Assembly (NCBI RefSeq): GCF_964199755.1
Contig: NC_133896.1
Coordinates: forward strand, 68,551,142 to 68,615,141
Length of the DNA: 64,000 nucleotides
Direction of reading: 5' to 3'
Source: Larus michahellis
Taxonomy: Eukaryota > Chordata > Aves > Charadriiformes > Laridae
Within the stretch, counting starts at the first letter, position 1. Every line of letters begins with the position of its first letter. The translations under genes and the position numbers were made by a program. Shown here piece by piece: positions 1 to 27,946 of the stretch. Under the pieces are notes generated by a model. It was not told the origin of the DNA, ran no database searches, and saw nothing but the letters and a program-made list of their open reading frames with translations.

Positions 1-3000
1 TGGGATAAACTTTTAATTAGGAGTCTTTGTAACTCTCCCTACTAGGAGGTATGTGCTTGAAAACCAGCAACAGGAAGGGGGAAAAGGGATAATGGACCAG
101 AAAAATGGGATTCAGACTGTTTGTACAGTTATAAGAAGAATCTGGGACTGAATACATAATTACTGAATCAGGGGAATCTGGTGTATTCTGTAATGCAGTA
201 TGGCAGTGCTGTTTGCTTTTGGACACCTTAGCACCGGGAAGACTTGAAGATGTAGATAGTGACACGCAATTAAGGAAATGAAAGACTATTTTAGAGGTGG
301 GGGGGGGGAAGTGTAGCTTCAGTAGATGCTGTTTTAGAGTGGAGATTACAACTCTGCTAGGGGAGGCTGAGCTAAAATGAGTGCAAGATGTACATATGTG
401 GGTATAAGCTCAAGCACAGGTACTTCAAGTTAACCATTGTGAAATATTTAATAGACGAAGGGGTTCATCTTTCAGGAGCAATGGTGGTAGCTATCAATTC
501 CAGTGTTTTTAAAAGATTAGGCTTGAAGCACTAGAAAAAATTGTTCCCTGTGAGTGATTGCATGGTGGCCCACAGAGCACTGACTGGGTAGCAGACTAAC
601 AGTCAAGGCTGATGTTTGCCCTAGTTGTTATCACAGTTTCTGCAGTCCAGCCCACTGGTAACAGCTTCTGAGATGTAAATACATCCAGGCCTTTCTCTTT
701 TGTGTTCAGACAAGCTTGTCATCTTCCTGTCCTTTTAAGTTTATTTGTCAAAAAATCTTAAGGTAGTCTTATTTCAGCTTTTTAAAAATCCAGTATTCCA
801 GAAGATAGTCTGTTCTCTTGACCTGCAGCCAATATTGTGTGTATTTTATAATTTTATTTGTTTATAACTTGTGTTTTGTTCCTTAAATTGAAAAACAAGA
901 ATACTTTTTGCATATGTTTACTTAAACCCTTATGTCCTTAATTCTGCCTAACTCCCTATGTTAGTATTTCTTAGAGAAATCTGAGGCAAAACTGAGAGCC
1001 AGAAGTGAACTGCTGGACAAGTGCCATAACGTTCCTGCAAAGGGTTGCAGCTCTATCCAGTTGAGCTGGATACAGCTGAGGGCCCTTCGTGTGCGGGAGG
1101 TGCATGCCCCTTCAAAATGGGTGCTGAGGAAGTTTATGTGTTTGTAACTTCTGTGCAGGGCTGGCCAGTGAAGCAGGACTGTTAAGACAACTTGCTTTCT
1201 CTGTAGCCAGGTGCCTTGAAAGACTAACGAAGGGACAGTCCCTGCAAACTTCAGACTGGGTGCCACCTTCGTTTCCTGTCTGTACAGGAGTTAACCCAAC
1301 AGGAGCTAAGCAAGAGTCAGCTGTGATCTCAATGCTTCTCCAAAGAGAACCCGTTTCTCATACTATGTGACTAATTGTCATCTTGATGATCTTGCTTCTT
1401 AAAGTTTCTTTTATCTTACAGCAATTAACATGTAAATCTGATTTCTTTTTTTCCCCATGAGCCTTTCTCAAGTGGTATGAATTCCTATAAATCATTTCAG
1501 TAGATTCAATAGATTCAAGCTCAGAAGTGTCATCTGGATTTTCTTGCCTTAGTCATTCCCTTCTCAAATAACTCCCTTGGTGTTACAGCTTTTAGAATTC
1601 GCTTTCACTTACAAAAAGTTTGAGGGAAAAATCCAGATGCTATTTTAGCAATCCAACATGGGGAAATCAAGTAACTTTAATGCATCTGTTGGTCCCTGAA
1701 TGCAAAATTGGATAGCCTAGCAAGACTCAAAGGAGGGTAAAAAAGAGCAAAATCAGTCACGAGTTTCTAATTTTATTTTAACAATCTTGCTTTTTAAAAA
1801 ATACAAGTTCTGATTAATGCCGGGGGGATGCCAAGTGTCCATTGGCCACAGGCCTTATCTCTCACTTCAGTTTCCCCTCCTGGGAGTAGTCATCTCTCTT
1901 GTCAGGATAGCAAACAGAGAGCAGTAAAATGCTAAATTGCTGAGTTGTGTTACAAGGCTTGTAACAGGATCCCAAGGGACGTATGTCTCAGTATGGCACA
2001 ACTTTGTTGAGCAAAGTGTTATTTACCTGGACCAGTAATTTAATGGTGGCAGAATATACAGGTAGGTGTGCAAGGTGCATCGGGTGAGGTATTGTTTGCA
2101 CTTTAATGGTACCGCTGTCTCTCTCTTCTGCAAATGGATCTATTATGGGGCAGAAAGGTTTAAATGGAAGTGAGAGCTCAATTACCAAAGAGAAGGGAAT
2201 TCAAAAGGAGGAGCGGGCTTATAAACAAGACACTGAAGAACTTTAAACGCTTCCCTGTAGTAACTGAAGTGGCAGCAGAGCTGCCCTTCTAGTTGCAAAG
2301 GGGCTTCTGTACAGCCAACTACTACAAAAGCTTTACGCTCTCCAAACAGCACATTTACTAAACCTAGAAACCATGGCACTACAGCCTCTGTTTCTACAAA
2401 GGAATTCTACACAACAGAGGCGTTGCTTTGCGGGGTCATCTGTCCCGGGCAATCTTTGGGTCCATGAATTTGACGCAATTTGAGTCCAAGCAAGAAGCAA
2501 GATTTGAGTCCAATTTGAACTGTGATTTCACCCTCAATGGTTTGAATATGCCACGGCTAGATATATTTCAAATATGCCATTTTCTCAATAATGTCTTAAA
2601 TGGAAAAAGGCACTGGCTGTTGAAACAGCAACTTTCTGTGCTATGACAGGGGTACTGAAGTAAGACTTGTTCATAACTCTGCTGTGATTCTTCCAGTGTC
2701 TCAACTATGCCTATGCTTCAGTCTATTAGGGATGTTCTAAGCACTTTGGTGCTATCGTGAATTTGGCCATAGGAGCAGTAAAACATAGTTGGGGGTGAAT
2801 AGCTTTTCCTTCACCTTGTTTTTGGCAAAGTTTGTGGGATTTTTTGTTGGTTTTTTTTTTCTTATTTCTTCAGCTGTTTAACTGAAGCATGGAGTACTCC
2901 TAGGTACAGGTATCATCTCTTTCTCTCTTGAATAATCCTGTAGCTCTTTCTGAGCCTTTACTATCTGTTTAATGCTGAAAAAGGAAGGTGCAAGGAAACA

Positions 3001-5084
3001 AGTATCTGTACAAGCATAAAATACCTGTAATTAACACCTCCTTTGGCCAGGAACATAGCATCCCCTTGACACATCTCACATCACATAGGAAAAGTTCACA
3101 GTACCAAGTTTTACAATCACAGTCACTACAGCACCAAGATTGTCCAGACAAAAAGAAGTTACTGAAGAGAAAGGCCACTGGCCAAAATTCACACAATTGC
3201 CCGCGTGAGGGCTCAAGTTAAAAATAAAGCACTGGTTGGGAGAGTTAATCCAAGCTTTTGCTGGCTCTCCGTTTGGCATGGGGAGAGCAGCAAGTCACCC
3301 ATCCTCGCTGCAGCTTGGAACAGAACAGCCCCCTTCTTTCTAGGGGCTTTTTGAGCCCCTCGAAGCTCGTTGGCCACCCGAGAGCTGGGGGAGAAGAGCC
3401 CCGTGGCACCCCCGGCTTCTGCCAGCGGGAGCTGGAAGTTACCAGACTGTAAACATTTTGTTGTAGCGAGTCCAGTGGAGCAGGCAGTGGAGGCTTGTCC
3501 AATGCAGGTCCTCCTGAAGCCCTGAAGGAGAGAATGGATGTGTGCGCTGGAGAAGTCTGGGCTGTCCCCGCAGTCCTGCTGTTGGCTCTGGGTAGCAGTT
3601 GGTTGTGCTTTATTTCCCTGTCCCATCAGGACAGCTTGAAAAAAGGCTCAGGACAGGAAACACTTTTTCCCAATAAATGCGGCCTTGCCCAGATGACAAA
3701 ATATAAGCCTGGGAGGGGCAAAGTCCTTCCTCCAAACGTGGCCTCTGTGCTCCTGCTTCCATTTGGCTGGTTTCAGGAGCAACCGCAGCCAGGCAGAAGA
3801 GCAGGCCTTAACCCCCACTGAACACTGATGGAGCTTAAAACCAAAGATAACTCTGTTTCTATGAGAGGTTACTAGCAACTAACTTTTTCCCCATCCACCC
3901 TTAACCACGTGCACATGGAGGATAGGATGCTGGTGTGGAGGCTCTCGGCAAAGCTCCGGAGCTCTGTGCTGAGGAGGGAGGTTCACCAAGCACACGGCCC
4001 ACCCCCGAGCAGCACTGACACACTGACATCCTCTGCCCTGTTGGTTGAGATGGCGGGGGCGGGGGGTGGGGGCAGTTTGCAGACTTAGCTCCATCTCTGT
4101 CCTCACAGACAGACATGGAGGGAGGGCCAGCGGAAAGCTTTCCCAGCCTGTGGAAAGAGAGACCCTACACTCTGCATAAAAGAAAACCAACACTGATCCC
4201 ATAAACATGCATATTCACAGAGAAATGAGAGCCCCAACACCTGGGTGCTGCTGCCTGAAGCAAACAATAGGCTACTGTAAACCCTGTTCTCACCAGAAAG
4301 AAATGTCTCGGTGGCAGTGAAATGGGGTCGAAGCCCCTAGATTATGTCCACGCTGGATTTACACAGTTCAGGTGTGAAATCAACATAAGATGCAAAAGGT
4401 TGAAGCACAGAGGTAGACATTTTCAGCTTGGAGAAAGTGGCTCCTAGGCTTGAAATGACCAGACGGCCAGCGTGCTCCCGGAGGTTCTCCAGCTGGCATG
4501 CAAAGACCCTCTGCAGCTCTGCTGCTGGGAAGCGGAGGTGGCAGCTTTGCAGGACCCAGTGAAACCAACGCGTGCTCCCTTTGGTCCTGCCCACACCTCA
4601 AAGGCACGTCTCTGCTGGTCAGACCCCCCCTCACATCTCAGCATTGTGGTCAGCAGGAGTTCTTAAAGGAGGGGACAAAAAACCACTGGTCCCTGTTGTT
4701 TACGAGGAAAAGGAAAAACTAAACCTTTATGGTCACAAAGCAAGACGATGTCCTGGAGGGGAGTGGGAGGGGAAGAGTGGGACCCTCCAAACAGTGCGGA
4801 GAGGCAGAAGCACTAGAAGAAGACTCGTGGTGAAGGGCAGGTGCGTTTTCCAGGGACAAGTGTCAGCCGTAGGCTCCTGCAGGTAGTCGGGTTTGCGCTG
4901 ATGCATTTGTCCGTGGGAAAGGGAAGGAGGAGAGCGAGAGTCCGACGGGACAGCCCGCGTCCCCTTCCCCTGCTCAGCCACGGCGGCGGGAACCTGAGCA
5001 GAAACGCAGAGAGACTCTGCCGGGAGCGGACCCGGAGGCAGCGGGAGCCCCTCCGGGGGCGGCGGCCGGGGCCGTAAGGGTGGC
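1..5084. other. Non-coding region, probably TMEM121B 3' UTR plus intergenic DNA
   Basis: No exon with plausible splice sites or a recognisable protein was found on either strand. All open frames here are short and show no family motifs. By synteny IL17RA should lie to the left in plus orientation, so its 3' UTR could extend into this stretch, but nothing coding from it is visible. A run of ten G lies at 299-308. AATAAA hexamers on the plus strand (about 3223 and 3671) could end a rightward transcript, but this is untested. Confidence 0.5.
3609..3614 (-). promoter_or_regulatory. Candidate polyadenylation hexamer for TMEM121B
   Basis: Read on the minus strand this is AATAAA, about 1.5 kb downstream of the TMEM121B stop codon. 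It is the nearest canonical hexamer on that strand that I noticed. No strong GU-rich element follows, so the assignment is weak. Confidence 0.2.
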
Positions 5085-22220
<17,136 letters not shown>

Positions 22221-22280
22221 GCCGAGCCGCTCTCTTCCCCCGCCGCGGCCCGTCCCGGTGGTGGGGCACGCCGGGGCTCG

Positions 22281-22305
22281 TAGTTCCCGGACTACAGCTC
22301 CCAGC
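22281..22305. promoter_or_regulatory. ZNF143/THAP11-type promoter motif
   Basis: ACTACAGCTCCCAGC at 22291-22305 fits the ACTAYRNNNCCCR consensus of ZNF143 (Staf) promoter sites. A half-similar TAGTTCCCGG adjoins it on the left in the opposite sense. It lies 60-85 bp upstream of the HDHD5 ATG, where such sites usually sit in CpG-island promoters. Confidence 0.6.
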
Positions 22306-24109
22306 GAGGCGCGGGGCCCGGCGGGGCGGGACCGGGGCGGGCCGGAGGGATGGCCGCCTTCAGCCCGAGCGTGGTCAGGAAGGGGCCGGGCCACCGTCCC
22401 CCGGGAAGGGGGGTGGTGGGGTCCTGTCTGCCTGGGAGCAGAGGATTGGCAAGTTTGGGGAGGGCTGGGGTGAAGGAGGGCGGCGGGGGAGCGCGTACCG
22501 ACAGCCCCGCGGAGGGAGCGGGGTGCGGGGTCCCGAACGAGGGGAGGTGGGGGGAAGCGAGAGGGTGTGAGACCCTCTCCAAAGCGATTACAGCGGGTTT
22601 GTCGAACCCGTTCACAAAACCCAAGAGCAGGAGCGCCTGGGCTCGGCTCCTGAAGCCGCTGCGGGGCCCCGTCCCAAAGGCATCTCCCGGGATGGATTTC
22701 AGTCGGAGGTGGCCACGGCTCGCCCTGCCCGCAGGGCGCCTGGCAAAGTACCGCCACTGCAGCTTCTTACCACCTCACAGCTGCTGCCCTGCCTCTGCCC
22801 AGTCTTTTCTACACAAACCCACGTCTTTTGGTATTTTTTTTTAATGATTGTTATTCCTACAGGTCATAAGGTTTTCTAAAACGCTGATCGTTTTTCTCGC
22901 TCCCTGACGTGGGACTGCGTCCCGGTGGCTCCCTCTTTCCTGCGGCTCCCTCTTCCCTGCAGCGTGGGATGGAAATCTCGACGCTGAATTCAGCTGAGGC
23001 CCCTCCAGACCCGAGGAAAGCAAAAGGTTCGCTTCACGTCCATGGAGACAAAACATTGTTTGTTTGCTTTCTGGCTAGGCTTAAAGATCTCCTGACTCCC
23101 GTGATAGGGCAAGTTTAACAAGTTATGACTTCAGGCATCAATTACACAAACAGTACAATTGTTTGGTTTTGTGCCTCCATTGCCATGAGCACCCGTGTTA
23201 ATTCGTTTTCGACCCACTTTAACACCCAGAGCCCTTTCTGCAGAGCTATTAAAGCACTGGCAACGCAGGGTTATACCTTTGTTGTACAGATGGTTATTTT
23301 TCCTTAAGTGCCTTTGCCTTAACTGAATTACCTACTGTTTATTTTACATAATTTCCTCAGCTTGCCAGGATCACTTTGATTTCTCAGAAGCGTTTGCACC
23401 TTCTCCTGCTCTGGCAAAATTTATGCTGGCCTTGGAGATGTTACTGAAAGTATTTCGTTCCCTGCAGAACTGGGCTTCAAGCCCTTTTCCACTAGTGGAA
23501 GGGAGCTGGCTACAGCTCCTTTGAGGTTATGTCTTAACTGCTCCTACACCCGCTTACAAACGAGGGACAGCCAACCCAAAGACCTCATTTCATGTGGCTG
23601 CCAATGAAAAATACAGTCGGAGAGAGGGGCAAAGACTTTCGAAGGCTAATGACAAACACGAGCACCTTGTCTGGAGCGTTTTGCAGCTCTCCACCAAGGC
23701 AATTGCTCCTGGCAGAGAAAAAATTTGATTGATTCACTGTCATTTCTATGCAGAGTGTTGGCTGATGTGGATTTATGGCCTTTTAACGATACAGCCACTT
23801 GCAAGTTAGATGGGGTTGTTTTGGTTACCAGCCTCTAGTTGCTGAAATCAGGCTGACCGAGCTGGATTGCTGAGGACCGTCAGTCCCTTCTTTTTAACTG
23901 TAATACACTTTTTAACTATATATATGCTTTTCCTCTTTTCCTGTTCCTGAGGCTTGAGAAATAGGTGTGAGAGACATCCAGGCGGTTGCCTATTGTAGAA
24001 TTTAATTTGTTAAATGTTTAGCGTGTCTAAATATCCTTGGGTTTGGGGTTTTGGGGAGTTGTTTTTTGTTTGTCGTGTGTCCCGTCCCTTTCCCCCCACC
24101 CCCGGCTAC

Positions 24110-24440
24110 AACCGAAGCTCTTACGCTTCGATGTCCGGCGCTGGGGAAAAGCTCGGCGGAGGCGAACCCGCCGTTTTCCCTCTCGCTCCCCTCCCCACCC
24201 GGGACCTTGATGGGGGATTTTTCACTTCGTTTTGTCCCCCGGCAGGGGGCCCCGCTGCTCCACGGCGCCAGCGAGCGGGCGGGGCGGGGCCAGGGGGCGG
24301 GGCCGGGATGATGGGCGTGGTCGGGGCGGGGAGATGGGCGGGGCCGGAGTGGCGGGCGCAGCCCCTCACCTCCAGCTGCGCTTCCTTCCCCCGCCCCAGC
24401 TCGGGGCTGCTCGGCGGGCAGCGGGCCTCCGGGATGGGAG
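24110..24440. promoter_or_regulatory. Orphan CpG island with clustered GC boxes
   Basis: A compact CpG-rich block with GGGCGGGGC-type GC boxes at about 24277-24289, 24293-24303 and 24336-24343. It is not attached to any gene I can read. It lies about 1.9 kb upstream of the HDHD5 start. On the minus strand GGAG|GTGAGG (exon end at 24370) is a good splice donor. It may be an alternative HDHD5 promoter or that of an unannotated non-coding transcript. Confidence 0.5.
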
Positions 24441-24487
24441 TGACGGCGATTTCTTGCGGAATGGGAGTGGAGTCGGCAGTGCCGATG

Positions 24488-24520
24488 GGGACGGGAACGG
24501 GAACGGGAACAGGGACAGGG
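24488..24520. repeat. GGGAAC/AGGGAC hexamer array
   Basis: Five tandem hexamers (GGGACG-like, then GGGAAC three times, then AGGGAC twice) lead directly into the minisatellite to the right. Confidence 0.75.
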
Positions 24521-24906
24521 ACATGGGGAGTCGGCAGTGCCTTTCTGGACGGGGATGGGGACAGGGACGAGGACATGGGAATTCAGCAGTGCCTTGATGG
24601 ATGGGGAGTCGGCCATGCCTTTCTGTATGGAGATGGGGATGGGGAGACGGGGATGGGGATGGGGAGATGGCAAGCCAGCAGTTCCTTTCTGGATGGAGAT
24701 GGGGAGTCAGCAGTGCCTTGATAGATGGGGATGGGGAGATGGGCAGTGCCTTTCTGGATGGGGATGGGGAGATGGGGAGTTGGCAGTGCCTTGATCGATG
24801 GGGATGGGAAGATGGGGATGGGGAGACAGGGATTCAGCAGTGCCTTTCTGGATGGGGATGGAGACATGGGGATGGGGAGTTGGCAGTGCCTTGATGGATG
24901 GGGATG
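24521..24906. repeat. G-rich minisatellite
   Basis: Imperfect tandem array of GGGGAT/GGGGAGAT blocks. CAGTGCCTT-type tags begin at about 24535, 24587, 24612 (variant), 24679, 24710, 24744, 24784, 24838 and 24884. The tag is followed alternately by TCTGGATGG or GATGGATGG. Spacing varies from about 25 to 67 bp, so whole G-rich blocks have been gained or lost. It makes long open frames on both strands, Pro-rich on the minus strand, which I do not treat as genes. The G-run strand could form quadruplexes. Confidence 0.85.
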
Positions 24907-25008
24907 GGAATGTTCTGCTCCAAAGCAGAGATTTGGAGATGCAGGGCAATGGAGAGGCAGTTTCAAACCTTCCCCCTGAGTGAGGTGCCGTGCCTGCTAA
25001 TGCTGTGT

Positions 25009-25388
25009 CATAGAATCATAGAGTGGTTTGCATTGGAAGGGACCTTAAAGATCACCTAGTTCCAACCCCCCTGCCATGGGCAGGGACACCTCCCACTAGA
25101 CCAGGTTGCTCAAAGCCCCATCCAGCCTAGTCTTGAACACCTCCAGGGATGGGGCATTCATAGCGTCTCTGGGCAACCTGTTCCAGTGTCTCACTGCCCT
25201 CATAGTGAAAAATTTCTTCCTGATATCGAAGATAAATGTACCCTTTTCCAGTTTGAAGCCATCACCCCTTATCGTATCACTACATGCCCTTTTGAAAAGT
25301 CCCTCTCCAGCGTTCTTGTAGGCCCTCTTCAGATACTGGAAGGCTGCTATAAGGTCTCCCTGGAGCCTCCTCTTCTCCAGGCAAGAGA
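25009..25388 (-). mobile_element. CR1 LINE fragment, 5'-truncated, 3' end complete
   Basis: The left edge reads TCATAGAATCATAGAG, the reverse complement of the CR1 3' tail, so the element runs leftward on the minus strand. Its minus-strand translation includes [10 protein letters not shown] and HWNRLPR, from the end of the CR1 reverse-transcriptase ORF, with disabling changes. About 380 bp remain. Confidence 0.93.
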
Positions 25389-27660
25389 AGAGTTTACGTG
25401 CTTTGCAGTGTTTTCCTGCTGTGGATCAGCCGTAGCAGAAAGCATTGGTGTGGTTCGAGCTGCCACAGCACAGGGAGGGACGTTGGAGGTAGGGCCTGGG
25501 GACAGTGAGGGATTTTGTGCCCACCGTGCCTCTGACACACGAGGTTATTTGTGCAGCGGAGGCCAGGTTGGTAGAGAGGTCCATGTTTCCAGCCAGGGTA
25601 CCCACTGTTGAAGACGTGCCCCTGAAGAGTGTATATGCCCCAGCAAGTGTTCCCAGCAGGCTGGCAGAGCTGCTGTATTTATTTTTACAAGGGAGGCTGT
25701 CCAACAGGCTGAAGTGCTTATTTTTAAACCCACACGGAGGGAGTTTGCCAGCGGTCGGGCACAGGCTGAGCCTGGCACAGGCAGCAGGGACCGACAGCAG
25801 CATGGCTGCCAAGCACAGCACTCCGCGGCGCCTGCTGCGGCTGCTGAACACCCATCCTCCCAGCAGGCAGAGTTTAGCCTGCTCATCCCTGTGCTAAAAG
25901 CCCGGTCGTGTAATTTTTCTCTTCAAGAGTTGAGGCTTTCTCTGTCGCTCTACTAGGAGCTTCCCATTTTGCATGTTATACATGGGTGGACCTTACGATT
26001 TCTTCTGCAGGCACATCTGGCAACAGCCGTAACCCCTCATATCCCCAGAGATGGTCTGTCTGCCCTTCTCACACCAACCCACAGGAGACTGCCTCTTCTT
26101 CCCCTGTCTACACAGGACTTTGATGTTTTCCCCACCCCCTTTCATAGCTGCCTTTAAAGACAAGCAAAACAAGCAGTTACCCACAGCCTTCTCCCGTGGG
26201 TTCCTGTGTAAACTTTGCAGCTCTGTTTTCCCTGGACTCCTAGCCCTGTCATCACCCCCCCTTCCTGACCTTCTAACATCCCCCTTGAACGCAGCCGTAC
26301 CTTCGGTCTCTTTTCTTACTGCAGAGGCTCTAATGGCCTGAACCAACCCTCCCCCCCACCCCCACTCCTCGGTTTATCTCTTCTCTTTCTCTGCTGCAGC
26401 CTGATCATGGAATGATGGACAAGCTAAAGGTTGAGAAAATACAGTAAAATGCCTTTCTTATCCTGTAATGACCAAAAGGGAGGACAAAGCCTGATAAAAA
26501 TGACAAGCCAGAAGAACTGAGAGCCAAACCCTTCATCTGCCTGTCCCTCAGCGGACAGAAAACACTTGATAGACCTGCCATGATTGCAACTGCCGCAAGC
26601 CCGGAAAGAAAGGAATTAAGTACCGAGCCAATTAGAGCTACAAGTTTCTGGCCAAAGAAATGTCTTTCTGCTACCTGTGAAGAGAATAATTCAGAAAAAG
26701 CTGAAGCGGGCTGAGCATGAGGAGCGGGTGGAAAACACCTCTTTAGCCTTGTGTTTTATGGCCAGAGGGCTTTGCTTAGCATCTGGCATCTGCGTAGTCC
26801 CACTGCAGTGATGGAGGCTCACATGACATATAGATCCAGCTGCTCACTTGGGCCTATCTCTATTTTCAACCAGCTACTTTACTCCTCTGTTTTTATTGGC
26901 ATGATTTTTGACAGCAACGACTAGTGCTGGATCAGCCATTTCCTGCCGGTGAGTGACCAGGAGGCAAACATTTCATTTGCTAAATTGTCCCAAAGGCAGT
27001 CTAAGGCTGCTCTGCAACAAAACACCGCTAGACCTGTGACACAGTGTGCTGCAAACAAAGCTCCATCCACCTCCCATTTAAATAAACCGAACCTGAACAG
27101 GCCACAGTGAGAGACCGTTGGGGGAGATAACAGGCAGAAGGCTTGCTGTATTCCTGTGGCTGCTTGAAGTAAGCAGCACAGAAACTTCCACAGATTTTCA
27201 GCTCTCCTTCCTTGCTCCTGAGTCTGGATGGAGACTGAAGGAGGGCACTTTCTGCCCCGTTAGGTCTGCGCTGCTCAGCCTCCCACCACCCTTGTGGCTG
27301 CTTCCAGCCCTGCTTGTCCAAATACCTCTTTCATCTCAGGCCATCAGGTTCTCCAGCTGGTAGGAGAGGTGGCACAAGCAAATCATATCCATCAGGTGGT
27401 CTCTGTATGAAAACACGGCCCAGAGCTAGATGAAGCTAATGTGTGGTTTGGGGAAGAGGGAGCTGGGGAACCTGTGTCATGTCTCTGCCGGGTGGCTTGG
27501 GCTTGACTCCACAGCATGTTAACCTGGATCAAATTGCCCTTTGCATCACGCTGTGAAGACATTTCAGACCCCCTCCCATAATTGTACTCGAGGCTGTGTG
27601 ACACGAAACATCCCCCCTCCCCTGCACATGCCAGATTAAAACATCGCATGAAACACAGGT

Positions 27661-27946
27661 ATAGAATCATTGAATGGTTTGGGTTGGAAGGGACCTTAAA
27701 GATCATCTAGTTCCAACCCCCCTGCCGTGGGCAGGGACACCTCCCACTAGACCAGGCTGCTCAAAGCCCCATCCAGCCTGGCCTCGAACACTTCCAGGGA
27801 TGGGGCATCCACAGCTTCCCTGGGCAACCTGTTCCAGTGCCTCACCACCCTCATAGTGAAAAATTTCTTCCTGATATCTAATCTAAATCTCTCCTCTTTC
27901 AGTTTAAAACCATTACCCCTCATCCTATCGTTAAACCCCACAATTA
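27661..27946 (-). mobile_element. CR1 LINE fragment, 5'-truncated, 3' end complete
   Basis: Starts at the tail TATAGAATCATTGAATGG and runs on the minus strand. A 64-codon open frame at 27941-27747 is the C-terminus of the CR1 ORF2 product (motifs [29 protein letters not shown]). It is a dead fragment of about 285 bp in the same orientation as the copy 2.6 kb to the left. Confidence 0.95.

Noticed and set aside
24002-24966. Several open frames of 80-235 codons on both strands near 24.5 kb
   Set aside because: They are translations of the minisatellite, open in many frames at once because the repeat lacks stops.
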